A stretch of 20,380 bases of DNA from JAFGPJ01 sp964439135 (GCA_964439135.1 CAYTNN010000068.1:1-20380), one strand, 5' to 3'; shown: positions 7,188-15,213, counted from the first letter of the stretch. The notes: generated by a model from the sequence alone, not told the origin. Translations and numbers: made by a program.

Positions 7188-7655
7188 ATGAAGTTCGAAG
7201 GACAAAAATCTTCCGGACGGGAGAAAGACGAGGCAGCAATCGAACTTCTGAGGCAGTTGACACGAAAGTTGTGCTCGAATGATATTACAACTGCCCGGCT
7301 GGCGGCTTTCAACCTTTCATGGATGCAGGAGGATGGTTTGGCGATTCTTACGCAGGTATTGCTCGGCGACTTCTCAAGGACTTCCAAGAAGGCGGCGGCA
7401 TACGGACTGAGGAGTATGAAGGGCAGGATGAAAAAGCTGGCTTTGGAGGTTCTTGAGCAGGGGCTGAAACAGCGTGATCGCACCACCAAAGCGGCATGTA
7501 TTAAAGCCCTGTCTCTGGTTAAAGGCGGCGCTGCGAAAAAAGGACCCTCTAACGAAAAGCGCAGAGCGGACAAGCCGAATATACAGGAAATTCAGGCGAA
7601 AAGCGAATTAACAAAAAAGCCCCTGCCTGAATTACGCGATCACAACAGGGGCTGA
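7188..7655 (+). CDS. Small HEAT-repeat-like protein
   Basis: 155 residues. Residues ~12-112 form successive amphipathic helix pairs of HEAT type (ITTARLAAFNLSWM, SRTSKKAAAYGLRSM, MKKLALEVLEQGLKQ, RTTKAACIKALSLV), and the last ~40 residues are a basic, probably disordered tail. HEAT solenoids are protein-interaction scaffolds; no catalytic residues are seen and no specific partner can be named. Small HEAT proteins of this kind appear common in Planctomycetota (recollection, not checked). Start ATG 7188 is well supported by AAGGAG 5 bases upstream. It is monocistronic. The last 38 bases of the gene form a hairpin (7618-7653) that works as a terminator for the opposite strand. Expression could be controlled by the attenuator-like element at 6990-7034. 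Confidence 0.75.
   Translation: MKFEGQKSSGREKDEAAIELLRQLTRKLCSNDITTARLAAFNLSWMQEDGLAILTQVLLGDFSRTSKKAAAYGLRSMKGRMKKLALEVLEQGLKQRDRTTKAACIKALSLVKGGAAKKGPSNEKRRADKPNIQEIQAKSELTKKPLPELRDHNRG
7613..7653 (-). terminator. Minus-strand terminator hairpin inside the 3' end of the HEAT gene
   Basis: Perfect 8-bp stem AGCCCCTG / CAGGGGCT (7618-7625 with 7646-7653), loop of 20 bases. On the minus strand it is followed by T6 (7618-7613). It would stop transcripts coming leftwards from 7700-8500. The plus side has no T-run. Confidence 0.5.
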
Positions 7656-7696
7656 ACCAGTAGCATCTGGTATTCAAATTATAAGACTATATTTAT

Positions 7697-7733
7697 GTGC
7701 CGTCATTGACGTTAAATGTAACGTTTTTTTCCG
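7697..7733 (+). repeat. Diverged direct repeat, copy 1
   Basis: Begins GTGCC, has the core TAAATGTAAC and ends in a T-rich tract followed by CC. The second copy at 8000-8036 has the same order with about three quarters of bases identical, starting 303 bases away in the same orientation. This resembles the repeated end sequences of some insertion sequences, but no transposase is present. Confidence 0.45.
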
Positions 7734-7999
7734 TATATGTTGCTTGCATATCACCATTTCTGAAAACAAGCTGTGTATAGCTTTTTAGCAAAAGATTAAT
7801 AACGCCTGCTCGACAAACGTCTGTAAGTCTCAATTTTGCTTTCCCATTTGTGTGAATCAATCCCGGTTGAATTTCCTTCAGATAGCCGCAATCCACACAA
7901 ACATTTCCATACGAATTTCAGCACTCTCATGTCGTCACCCTCATATCAATACCATATTGCCTCCATCCCTGGAAAATATTCAGCAAAAACTATAGTTAA

Positions 8000-8036
8000 G
8001 TGCCACCTTCGAGGCTAAATGTAACACTTTTTCTCC
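8000..8036 (+). repeat. Diverged direct repeat, copy 2
   Basis: Same GTGCC ... TAAATGTAAC ... T-tract layout as copy 1 at 7697-7733. The identical 10-base core TAAATGTAAC makes chance similarity less likely. The sequence between the copies holds only short, unrecognised frames. Confidence 0.45.
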
Positions 8037-8199
8037 GCTTTTGTCATTGAGGGGATTACACAAAAAGTCGTATATCACACTTGGATGTCACAGGAGATAT
8101 GCCTGGCAAAGCGGGCTTTAATAACGATATCTTGTTATAAAGGGCTTGCCGGATCTGTTAAATCTAATCAGGCAAAACAGGTTCGATGATTTTATGCTG

Positions 8200-8247
8200 A
8201 AAAAAGCAGGCCGAGCGGAGGAGAGGGAGAAAACTAAACTCGGCCTG
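8200..8247 (-). terminator. Minus-strand terminator-like hairpin
   Basis: Perfect 9-bp stem CAGGCCGAG / CTCGGCCTG (8207-8215 with 8239-8247), loop 23 bases, followed on the minus strand by C and T6 (8205-8200). It lies about 270 bases downstream of the minus-strand tRNA-Cys and could end its primary transcript or that of an unannotated small RNA. Confidence 0.5.
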
Positions 8248-8513
8248 ATCAGGTTCCGTCCTATAATTAACACTACGCTTGGTGCTGAGCCTGTGTTCAG
8301 GGAAATAAAGAATCGCAGCACAAAAGCTCTTAATTCTATGACGGAGTTGTTTTCAGCCTAAAACCGTTTTATTACACAATGATAGGGGATTCGGCATTTA
8401 ATTCTCTTATCGTCACCATAGTCAAGGCAAAATCGAAAAGAGGCTGAGAAGCTTCTGTTGGGGGAATATTAGTTGCTAAACCACGAAATCATCATTTAAC
8501 ACAAAAAAGTAAC

Positions 8514-8587
8514 AGGCGGCGCCCGGATTCGAACCGGGGAATAACGGTTTTGCAAACCGTCGCCTTAGGCCTCTTGGCTACGCCGCC
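8514..8587 (-). tRNA. tRNA-Cys (anticodon GCA)
   Basis: A complete cloverleaf of 74 nt on the minus strand. The acceptor stem is GGCGGCG / CGCCGCC, a perfect 7 bp; the discriminator base is T73, as expected for tRNA-Cys. The anticodon stem ACGGT / ACCGT is fully paired around loop TTGCAAA, with anticodon GCA at 8553-8551. The T arm is CCCGG-TTCGAAT-CCGGG. CCA is not encoded, so it must be added enzymatically. A T6 run (8508-8503) follows closely on the minus strand. It decodes UGC and UGU. Confidence 0.97.
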
Positions 8588-9179
8588 AATTAAGATCAGC
8601 TTTGAGTTTACAATCAGTTAACCCGGATTGCAATAAAATTTCCCACATATCTTATGCGTTATGGGATTTTTTGCGATATTGTTGCTCGTGAAAAAGTCTG
8701 ATTTATTTAATATCTTGATTACCTGAGATTTTGTCTGTCAGCCTCGCCTCAGCGGTATCCGAGCCGTCATTTGGCCGCCGCCCCGGTTCCTGAGGGCCTG
8801 TCTTTGACACCAATATGGTGGATTCTCGTAGTCAAAGCAACAGACCGTGGATCTCATTTCAAGCACATTATCCCATGAAATCGAGATTTTCGCCAAAATT
8901 GGGGAAAATTATGTTAACATAGAGTCAAATGGTGCGTCTTAATCTATGGATGCACCGATAGTGTAACCAAGGTGAGTGTCCAGCTCTGGTCATGCAGCAA
9001 GTTGCCAATCGCTTCGGGATTTTGTGGTCTGCGAGACCGAAAGGGAGGGGATAAGAGCGTTTTTGAACTGCTCAGAAAGCTACTCATGTAGCCTGTATTG
9101 AAGATTGGCGCCGTTCATCGGAGAGGCTTGTGAGTGTTGACTAAGAGAGAGCAATGTGAGTAGGAGTGAGAAAAGTTTT
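8588..9179. other. Long leader region upstream of the efflux locus
   Basis: About 590 bases without a supportable gene. The part from about 8930 on has several local hairpins: GGTGC (8931-8935) with GCACC (8952-8956), GGTCT-GCG-AGACC near 9027-9039, and GAGC/GCTC near 9056-9074. It may be a structured 5' leader of the efflux operon. I could not match it to a known riboswitch class by motif. Confidence 0.35.
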
Positions 9180-9293
9180 ATGTTTCGTAGATTTTCTTTT
9201 GTGACGTTGGTGTGTTGGGTGCTCGCAACTGCCATCCTGCCTGGTATTGCCGTCGCGTGTAGGCCTGAAGAGTATAAAGCAGAGGCCGATTGA
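9180..9293 (+). pseudogene. 37-codon TolC-lipoprotein-like start: remnant or leader ORF
   Basis: ATG 9180 opens a 37-residue frame with a hydrophobic signal-like segment (SFVTLVCWVLATAILPGIAVAC) and a Cys at position 27, followed by RPEEYKAEAD and a TGA stop. The full-length outer-membrane lipoprotein at 12838 begins in the same way: signal segment, LAGC lipobox, then SPQQYKAEAD. After the stop, the other frame reads TEAVNII, weakly matching KEVYQII in the full protein, as expected after a 2-base shift. The rest of a TolC protein is missing and the adaptor gene starts 33 bases later. The TGA overlaps a TTG in the adaptor's frame (TTGA). Best explained as the start of a lost TolC gene; a small lipoprotein or a coupling leader is the alternative. 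Confidence 0.55.
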
Positions 9294-9325
9294 CAGAAGC
9301 GGTAAACATAATTGGCGGCTATAAT

Positions 9326-11014
9326 ATGGTAGAAGTAAAGAAGATAAGAAGTAGCGGCACAAGAACAGGCGGCAGATCGGCATTTTCGAGACGAATGCTG
9401 TTGGTTTTCATTTGCATCGCCGCTGTTGTCTCTGTCGGTGTGTTGGCGCTTTTGAGGAAGACAGCAGGCGGTTCAGGCGATTCGAATCCAGGCACGGGCC
9501 TGTTTACGGTGAAACGCGGTGATTTAGCTATCACCGTGACCGAAAGCGGCAGCATCAAGGCGGTCAAAACGGAGGACATTAAGTCCAAAGTGGAAGGCAG
9601 GGCGACTATAGTCAACATCGTCCCTGAAGGCACCATCATAACCCCCGAAGATGTAAATGACGGCAAGGTTCTGGTTGAGCTGGATTCTTCGGAATTGAAA
9701 GAACAGTTGTCACAAAGGGAAATCCAGTTGACCAGCGCCGAGGCAGGCTATGCCGATGCGAATGAGTCGTATTTTATTCAGGTAAAGCAAAATGAAAGTG
9801 ACATTACCGCTGCCGAGTTGAAGATGAAGTTTGCCTTGATGGACCTTCAGAAGTATATCGGGGAGAGTATCGCGAAAACAGCAATTGAGCGAACCGGGTC
9901 TGATCCGAATTCGAGCTTTGACACGTTATTGCTCCTGAAGGACCCCAACAGCCTGGGCGGCTCGGCCTCCCGGCAGCTCAAAGTATTGAGAAACGACATT
10001 CTGCTTGCCCAGGGGCAGCTTGAAAAAGCAACGGACGTATTGGAGGGTACGCAAAAGCTTCACGATGCGAATTACGCATCCGATCTGGACTTGATGAGCG
10101 CCCAGTTGGATGTGGATCGATTTCGGATTCAAAAGGAAAGTGCCGAGGAAGCTCTGAATCTGTATCAGCTCTATGATTTTCTGAAAGAGACCGAGAAGTT
10201 CCTCAGCGACTACCAGGAGGCCACGCGGGAATTAGATAGAACTAAAGCACGTGCCCGTGCACAACTCGCCCAGGCCAAGGCGAAGCGTGCAAGCGCAAGG
10301 TCCACGTTCGAAGTACAGGGGCAGCGTCTGAATAAACTGCACGAGCAGATTGAGGCTTGTACGATTCGGGCGCCTGCGGTGGGCCAGGTAGTCTATTGGT
10401 CGAGCACAGAACGGTGGGTAAGGATAAAAATCGAGCAGGGAGCGGAGGTGCCGGAAGGTTATAGGATCATAACAATACCCGATGCGTCCGAAATGAAGGT
10501 CGAGGTCAAGATTCACGAGACCTGGATCGACAGGATTGAGCCGAACCAGCCGGCCGATATAACGGTCCAGGCATTTCCGGATAAGACCTTTACAGGCAGG
10601 GTGCTGAAAAAGGCGCCGTTGGCCGACCAGGAGGACTATCTGAATCCGGACCTCAAAGTTTACGCAACGGACGTGGGCATTGACGGAACGCACGACTCTC
10701 TCAAGACCGGTATGACCGGGAAGGTCACGGTGATGATTGACGAGCTGCACGATGTTCTTTATGTGCCGATACAGTCCGTTGTCACGGTGGAGGACAAGAA
10801 AGTTTGCTATGTAGCCGGAAGCCCTGCCCAAAAGCGCGAGGTTGAAACAGGATTGTTCAACGACAATTTCGTTGAGATTAAGAGTGGTTTGGCTGAGGGC
10901 GAGAAGGTGCTGCTTAATCCGCCCAAATGGACTGAGCCGGAGAAAACAGAAGAACAGGCGGAAACTGAGTCAGTCCCGGCGAAAGAACAGGCAGAAGTAC
11001 AAGCAATACAATAA
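9326..11014 (+). CDS. HlyD/MacA-type periplasmic adaptor of an efflux system
   Basis: 562 residues. A single transmembrane helix at ~24-43 anchors it in the inner membrane. Residues ~60-122 hold the first half of the lipoyl/barrel-sandwich region (FTVKRGDLAITVTESGSIKA). Residues ~123-345 are long helices, the adaptor hairpin, with Gln/Ala/Glu-rich coiled-coil sequence. The second lipoyl half follows (EACTIRAPAVGQVVY), then beta-barrel and membrane-proximal domains (MKVEVKIHETWIDRIEPNQPADITVQAFPDKTFTGRV ... YVPIQSVV). The tail is Glu/Ala-rich. ATG 9326 is preferred: GGCGG sits 8 bases upstream and the TM comes soon after; an in-frame TTG at 9290 adds 12 residues that look like TolC remnant sequence. 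It should link the FtsX-type permease to the outer-membrane lipoprotein. The permease gene follows after 12 bases. Confidence 0.93.
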   Translation: MVEVKKIRSSGTRTGGRSAFSRRMLLVFICIAAVVSVGVLALLRKTAGGSGDSNPGTGLFTVKRGDLAITVTESGSIKAVKTEDIKSKVEGRATIVNIVPEGTIITPEDVNDGKVLVELDSSELKEQLSQREIQLTSAEAGYADANESYFIQVKQNESDITAAELKMKFALMDLQKYIGESIAKTAIERTGSDPNSSFDTLLLLKDPNSLGGSASRQLKVLRNDILLAQGQLEKATDVLEGTQKLHDANYASDLDLMSAQLDVDRFRIQKESAEEALNLYQLYDFLKETEKFLSDYQEATRELDRTKARARAQLAQAKAKRASARSTFEVQGQRLNKLHEQIEACTIRAPAVGQVVYWSSTERWVRIKIEQGAEVPEGYRIITIPDASEMKVEVKIHETWIDRIEPNQPADITVQAFPDKTFTGRVLKKAPLADQEDYLNPDLKVYATDVGIDGTHDSLKTGMTGKVTVMIDELHDVLYVPIQSVVTVEDKKVCYVAGSPAQKREVETGLFNDNFVEIKSGLAEGEKVLLNPPKWTEPEKTEEQAETESVPAKEQAEVQAIQ

Positions 11015-11026
11015 GAGTTAGTTACT

Positions 11027-12331
11027 ATGCGTTGGTCAGGTGCTAAAAGGACGGTAAAGTTAGGCATCAAGAGCCTTTGGATGCACCGGCTGCGGTCCGC
11101 GCTAACGATGCTCGGCATAGTCTTCGGCGTCTGCTCGGTGATCGCCATGCTTGCTATAGGCGAAGGGGCCAGCCAGGAAGCACAGAGGCTGATAGCGCGG
11201 CTCGGGAGCAGAAACCTGATTGTCGAGACGGTTGAGCCGCCTGAGGAGCGAGCCGATACGAGTGATGCACGGCGAATGCGGAGTTACGGTCTGACCTATA
11301 AGGACGCCGAGTCAATTCGCAACAGTCTGCCGGATGTCGAGGTTGTCGTACCCATCCGCGAAATCGACCAGGAAGCACGATACGGCAGTCGTAAGGTGGC
11401 TATCAAAATCGTGGGTACCATTCCGTGGTACACAGTGGTTTCGCCGGTTCACGTGGTTCATGGGCGGTTTTTGAGCAGTATCGATCTGCATCAGCAGCAA
11501 AGTGTGTGCGTGGTCGATGAGCAGCTCGTGAGCAGTCTGTTCGGATTCGACGACCCGCTCGGTAAGGACATCAGGATAAGGGGCAGTTGCTACCGGGTTG
11601 TAGGTGTGGCCGGGACACCGTCGGCCGGGAGTGGACAGAATGGTTCCACAAGCGCTATGGTGGCGGCAACGGGTTCCGACAGTGGGGCCACCGGCAGTGT
11701 ATATTTACCTTTGTCAACCGCGAAGTCCCGATTTACCGAGTTGAGCGCCAGCTTTAGCGGGGGCAGCGAGAGTATAGAAAGAGTACAGCTACAAAAAATC
11801 ACAGTGAAGGTCAAATCAACTGACCAGGTGTTACCCATGCGTGATATTCTGGATACTCTGCTGGCTCGCCTTCACAAGGATAAGAAGGACTACCGCATAG
11901 TTGCGCCGCTTGAACTGCTGTACCAGGCGAAACGAACGCAGCGGATTTTCAGTATCGTACTCGGCTCGATCGCCGCGATTTCGCTCCTGGTCGGCGGCAT
12001 CGGAATTATGAATATTATGCTGGCTACCGTTAGCGAGCGAACGCGAGAGATCGGTATCCGCCGTGCCCTCGGTGCTACGAAACGCGATATAATCGTTCAG
12101 TTCCTCTCGGAAACGCTTATGCTGACATTCATAGGGGGCATTCTGGGAATTGTCCTGGGTTCTCTTATACCGTTTCTTGTGACTCATTTCGGCCACATGC
12201 CCACCGTTATTACGGGGCTGTCCCTGGTCCTGGCCTTTGGCATTAGCGCTGCGGTCGGGGTGGTCTTTGGCATGTATCCGGCTTATCGAGCCGCCAATAT
12301 GGACCCGATTGAATCGCTCCGGCATGAATAA
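11027..12331 (+). CDS. MacB/FtsX-type ABC permease, paralogue 1
   Basis: 434 residues without an ATPase domain. The N-terminus (VKLGIKSLWMHRLRSALTML) leads into TM1 (~22-45), followed by a large periplasmic MacB_PCD-like domain (~50-290) and three C-terminal TM helices of the FtsX fold (RIFSIVLGSIAAISLLVGGIGIMN, the LMLTFIGGILGIVLGSLIPFL region, and GLSLVLAFGISAAVGVVFGMYPA). The conserved coupling segment ATVSERTREIGIRRALGA, which contacts the ATPase, is present, and the protein ends PIESLRHE, as MacB-type permeases do. It lies 12 bases after the adaptor gene. No ATPase gene lies with it; the nearest is at 14475, beyond the TolC-like gene. It is highly similar to the permease at 15214, down to ~90% nucleotide identity around the coupling segment. 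Confidence 0.93.
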   Translation: MRWSGAKRTVKLGIKSLWMHRLRSALTMLGIVFGVCSVIAMLAIGEGASQEAQRLIARLGSRNLIVETVEPPEERADTSDARRMRSYGLTYKDAESIRNSLPDVEVVVPIREIDQEARYGSRKVAIKIVGTIPWYTVVSPVHVVHGRFLSSIDLHQQQSVCVVDEQLVSSLFGFDDPLGKDIRIRGSCYRVVGVAGTPSAGSGQNGSTSAMVAATGSDSGATGSVYLPLSTAKSRFTELSASFSGGSESIERVQLQKITVKVKSTDQVLPMRDILDTLLARLHKDKKDYRIVAPLELLYQAKRTQRIFSIVLGSIAAISLLVGGIGIMNIMLATVSERTREIGIRRALGATKRDIIVQFLSETLMLTFIGGILGIVLGSLIPFLVTHFGHMPTVITGLSLVLAFGISAAVGVVFGMYPAYRAANMDPIESLRHE

Positions 12332-12452
12332 GTTTACCCATTAATCCGGCCCGGCTTATGAGCAATAAACTTACATAAGGTTCTCTTCTTCACTAAGAGC
12401 GGGGTCGAAATGTGAGCAGAGTCGAATTATGCAAAAAGACTGGCATTCGAGA

Positions 12453-12527
12453 TTATCTGAGAAATTTCACCTGCCGGCCCCCAAATCCCATATTTTGCCG
12501 GCCTTTCTTGATTGAGATTTCAGATAA
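12453..12527. terminator. Nested inverted repeat after permease 1
   Basis: Outer arms of 8 bp, extendable by AAT/ATT pairs after a 2-base bulge, enclose an inner GCCGGC/GCCGGC stem with an 18-base loop; CTTTCTT follows the inner stem. It could end transcription of the adaptor-permease 1 unit, although the T-run is imperfect. Confidence 0.35.
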
Positions 12528-12573
12528 AATGCAGAATCAGAAGCACTTAGCACTATGAAGGGCGTTTTCCTCT

Positions 12574-12601
12574 TTGCTTTGGCGGCTTTGTGTTGTATAA
12601 T
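12574..12601 (+). promoter_or_regulatory. Candidate sigma70-type promoter for the TolC-ATPase-permease 2 unit
   Basis: TTGCTT (12574-12579) and a perfect TATAAT (12596-12601) are 16 bases apart. A transcript from here would carry a ~230-base leader before the ATG at 12838. If real, the second half of the efflux locus can be expressed separately from the first. Confidence 0.4.
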
Positions 12602-12837
12602 GAATGTTGTTTTGAAGAATGGAGATCGGGTATATGTAATTTGAGGGCATCGGTGATCTCAGTCGATTTGTTTCTCATCTCCTGAACGAATTAGCACAAA
12701 TTATTCTTTAGTAAGAAGTTACTGTTTGAAAAGAAGCAAAGTAATAGAGATTATTCTTTTTCAAAAATCCGGTTTTAGCATAAATATAAGCAAATATTAT
12801 ATTGGAAAAGTGATGAAAAGTATCAGAGGAGAGTTTA

Positions 12838-14478
12838 ATGCTTCGCAGTCCTAATGACTCCTTACGGAGAATTCGGCTTGAGGCGTATTTATGCCGGGCT
12901 CTCGGCATTGCCATTATTCTTGTTCTTGCCGGCTGCAGTCCCCAGCAGTACAAAGCCGAGGCCGACAAAGAGGTGTATCAGATTATCGATAACAAATGGC
13001 AGGACGACTTCGGCCATAAATCCAATTACATAATCAGCGATAGTAATATTCCTCCGCCGCCTGATGACATCCGGATTGAGCGGGCAGTGCCTGCCTCAGG
13101 TATGATCAGCCTTGCACAGGCGGTTGCCATGGCTACCGCGTATAACAGGGAGTACCAGGGGCAGAAAGAGCAGCTTTATCTAAAAGCACTCGATCTTACA
13201 CTGGCCCGCCATCAGTTCGCACGGAAATGGTTTGGAACTGTTGATGCCAAATATAACAGTGATAGTGAGGGCGAAAAACTTACCTCTAATTCAGGAGTGG
13301 GTTTTCAGCAGCTTCTGGCCGATGGAGCGCAGATTAGTTTAGGTATCGCGATTGATTGGGCGCGTTTTCTCACCGGCAACCCGCGGACTTCGCTGGCCTC
13401 GGTCCTAAGTGCCAATGCAACTCAGCCGTTACTTCGTGGCAGGGGTCGCCAGGTAGTTCAGGAGAATCTCACGCAGGCCGAGCGGGATGTTTTATATCAG
13501 ATACGCTCGTTCAACCGCTATCGCAAAGCATTTGTGGTTTCGATCGCGGATGACTATTATCGCGTTTTGGAGCTGAAAGCCAGTGTTACCAATGCCGAAA
13601 ACAGCTATTACAGGCTGGTTGAATCAAGAAAGCGCCTGGAAATTGAGGCCGAAGCCGGCCAGGCAAGGCCGTTCGACGTGGACGAGGCCGAGCAGCGGGC
13701 TCTGAATGCGGAAAATCAGTGGGTTCAGGCCCAGCAAGGTTACGAGGGGGCCCTCGATGAATTCAAGGTAACGCTTTCTTTACCGCCTAACGCTCAGATA
13801 GAGTTGGACGAGAAAGAATTGAAGGCCCTGGAAGAGATCGGTATAATCGAACCCGGTTATGAATTGAATGAAGCGGTTGAAACGGCATTTCTTCGTCGTC
13901 TGGATTTGGCAAACAGTAGAGATAAGACCGATGACTCGGCAAGGAAAGTGGAGCTGGCTGCCGATGGTCTTGGAATAGAACTCAATCTGGTCGGTAGCGC
14001 CGGCGTCGGTTCTACACCCGAAACCGACTTCGACAGATTGCAATTTCATCAGGGAAACTATAGCTTAGGTCTCGAATCGAATGATCTGGGTTTGGACCGG
14101 AAACTCGAACGCAATGAATATCGTAAAGCGCTGATTATATTAGAGCGGCAGCAGCGGCAATATGAGATTGACAGGGACAGGATGGAATTGGAAGTGCGTC
14201 AGGCCCTTCGAGCGCTGAAAGCGGAAGCCGAACGGTACCGTATTCAGAAAATGGCATTGGATTTGGCCGTGCGGCGGCTGGAAACTCAGAAATTACTGCT
14301 GGAAATAGGGCAGGGAAATGTCCGACTTCTGCTGGAGTCGGAAGGAGCCTTGCTGGAGGCTCAAAATAATGTGACGCGCGCCCTGGTGACCCATGCAATT
14401 GCAAAGTTGGGCTTCTTCAAAGACATTGGTATTTTGCAGGTCAAGCCGGACGGAATGTGGGAGCAGCAGGTGCAATGA
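12838..14478 (+). CDS. TolC-like outer-membrane efflux lipoprotein (OEP family)
   Basis: 546 residues. A signal segment (~20-32) ends in a clear lipobox L30-A-G-C33, so the protein should be lipidated at C33. Two OEP repeats follow: SLAQAVAMATAYNREYQGQKEQLYLKALDLTLARHQF begins the first, near residue 90, and ELNEAVETAFLRRLDLANSRDKTDDSARKVELA begins the second, near 340. Both are rich in the long helices that build the periplasmic tunnel; the strands between them form the outer-membrane barrel. Such proteins trimerise into the exit duct of tripartite pumps. The start is supported by AGGAGAG 4 bases before ATG 12838. The stop TGA overlaps the ATPase ATG (ATGA), so the two are translationally coupled. 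Its first residues after the lipobox match the small frame at 9180-9293. Confidence 0.92.
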   Translation: MLRSPNDSLRRIRLEAYLCRALGIAIILVLAGCSPQQYKAEADKEVYQIIDNKWQDDFGHKSNYIISDSNIPPPPDDIRIERAVPASGMISLAQAVAMATAYNREYQGQKEQLYLKALDLTLARHQFARKWFGTVDAKYNSDSEGEKLTSNSGVGFQQLLADGAQISLGIAIDWARFLTGNPRTSLASVLSANATQPLLRGRGRQVVQENLTQAERDVLYQIRSFNRYRKAFVVSIADDYYRVLELKASVTNAENSYYRLVESRKRLEIEAEAGQARPFDVDEAEQRALNAENQWVQAQQGYEGALDEFKVTLSLPPNAQIELDEKELKALEEIGIIEPGYELNEAVETAFLRRLDLANSRDKTDDSARKVELAADGLGIELNLVGSAGVGSTPETDFDRLQFHQGNYSLGLESNDLGLDRKLERNEYRKALIILERQQRQYEIDRDRMELEVRQALRALKAEAERYRIQKMALDLAVRRLETQKLLLEIGQGNVRLLLESEGALLEAQNNVTRALVTHAIAKLGFFKDIGILQVKPDGMWEQQVQ

Positions 14479-15188
14479 TCCGCGATAAAGATAAAGCCGT
14501 AGAATTCGAAAAAGATGCGCCAATCCTGCTGATGGAGCGATTGTGCAAGAGTTACGAGCTCGGCACAATGGAATTGAAGGTTTTGCGAGACATCGAGCTT
14601 ACAATCCACAATGGCGATTATGTGGCCATCATGGGGCCGAGCGGCTCGGGAAAATCCACCCTGCTCAATATGATCGGCTGCCTCGACCGCCCGACCAGCG
14701 GAGACTACTGGCTTGGCGGACAGAATGTCTCCCTGCTCGACGATGACCAGTTGTCCCTGATACGGGGTGCTCGTATCGGTTTCATATTTCAATCGTTTAA
14801 TCTGATCAACCAGCTCAACGTCGTAGAGAATATAGAGGTCCCGATGTATTACCAGGGCTTCTCCGAACACGAAAGTGCCGAGCGAGCCATGGAGTTAGCC
14901 ACAATGGTAGGCCTCGCCGAAAGGCTTGATCACCGGCCTTCGGAATTAAGCGGCGGCCAGCAGCAGCGGGTGGCAATCGCCAGGGCACTGGCAAATGATC
15001 CGCTGATTATCTTAGCCGATGAGCCGACCGGCAATCTTGATTCGGAAAGTGGCTCGGAGATATTGAAGATTCTCGTCGGTCTGCACAAGCAGGGCAAAAC
15101 ACTCATCGTCGTGACACATGATGAAGGTATTGCCGAAAATGCGGACAGAGTCGTGGAAATTTTCGACGGCCGGATAAGACGGAAGTAA
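14475..15188 (+). CDS. ABC transporter ATPase (MacB/LolD type)
   Basis: 237 residues with all ABC ATPase motifs: Walker A GPSGSGKST (54-62), Q-loop Q106 (FIFQSFNL), signature LSGGQ (158-162), Walker B LIILADE (177-183) with D182 and E183, and the switch His H215 (VVTHD). The TGNLDSESG stretch after Walker B is typical of the MacB/LolD/FtsE branch that works with FtsX-type permeases. ATG 14475 overlaps the stop of the TolC-like gene by 4 bases; an in-frame GTG at 14457 would lie inside that gene. The FtsX-type permease 2 starts 25 bases after its stop. It is the only ATPase in the window, so it probably energises permease 2, and perhaps permease 1 too. Confidence 0.97.
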   Translation: MIRDKDKAVEFEKDAPILLMERLCKSYELGTMELKVLRDIELTIHNGDYVAIMGPSGSGKSTLLNMIGCLDRPTSGDYWLGGQNVSLLDDDQLSLIRGARIGFIFQSFNLINQLNVVENIEVPMYYQGFSEHESAERAMELATMVGLAERLDHRPSELSGGQQQRVAIARALANDPLIILADEPTGNLDSESGSEILKILVGLHKQGKTLIVVTHDEGIAENADRVVEIFDGRIRRK

Positions 15189-15213
15189 TAAAAGACAAAC
15201 TCACGGTAAAACT

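Larger units (their letters stand above)
7656..8513. other. Intergenic region with diverged repeat pair and short ORFs
   Basis: No recognisable gene in ~860 bases. It holds the repeat pair at 7697-7733 and 8000-8036 and a minus-strand terminator-like hairpin at 8200-8247. Two short unrecognised minus-strand frames lie in it: 7693-7896 (67 codons, GTG start) and one of 44 codons whose ATG, near 7930, follows AGGGTGACGAC. Neither resembles a known family; both may be remains of a mobile element. Confidence 0.4.
12332..12837. other. Intergenic break in the efflux locus
   Basis: 506 bases without a clear gene. A nested inverted repeat occupies 12453-12527: an outer arm TTATCTGA (12453-12460) pairs with TCAGATAA (12520-12527), and inside it GCCGGC (12473-12478) pairs with GCCGGC (12497-12502), followed by CTTTCTT. 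It may be a terminator for the first half of the locus. ATG 12555 opens a 29-codon hydrophobic frame (MKGVFLFALAALCCIMNVVL...), too short to judge. A promoter-like pair overlaps it at 12574-12601. Confidence 0.45.

Noticed and set aside
8146..8361. 71-codon plus-strand frame starting at a TTG
   Set aside because: No ribosome site or family match, and it contains the minus-strand terminator-like hairpin.
9290..9325. TTG start of the adaptor protein
   Set aside because: The extra 12 residues resemble shifted TolC remnant sequence; ATG 9326 is more usual. It cannot be fully excluded because of the TTGA overlap.
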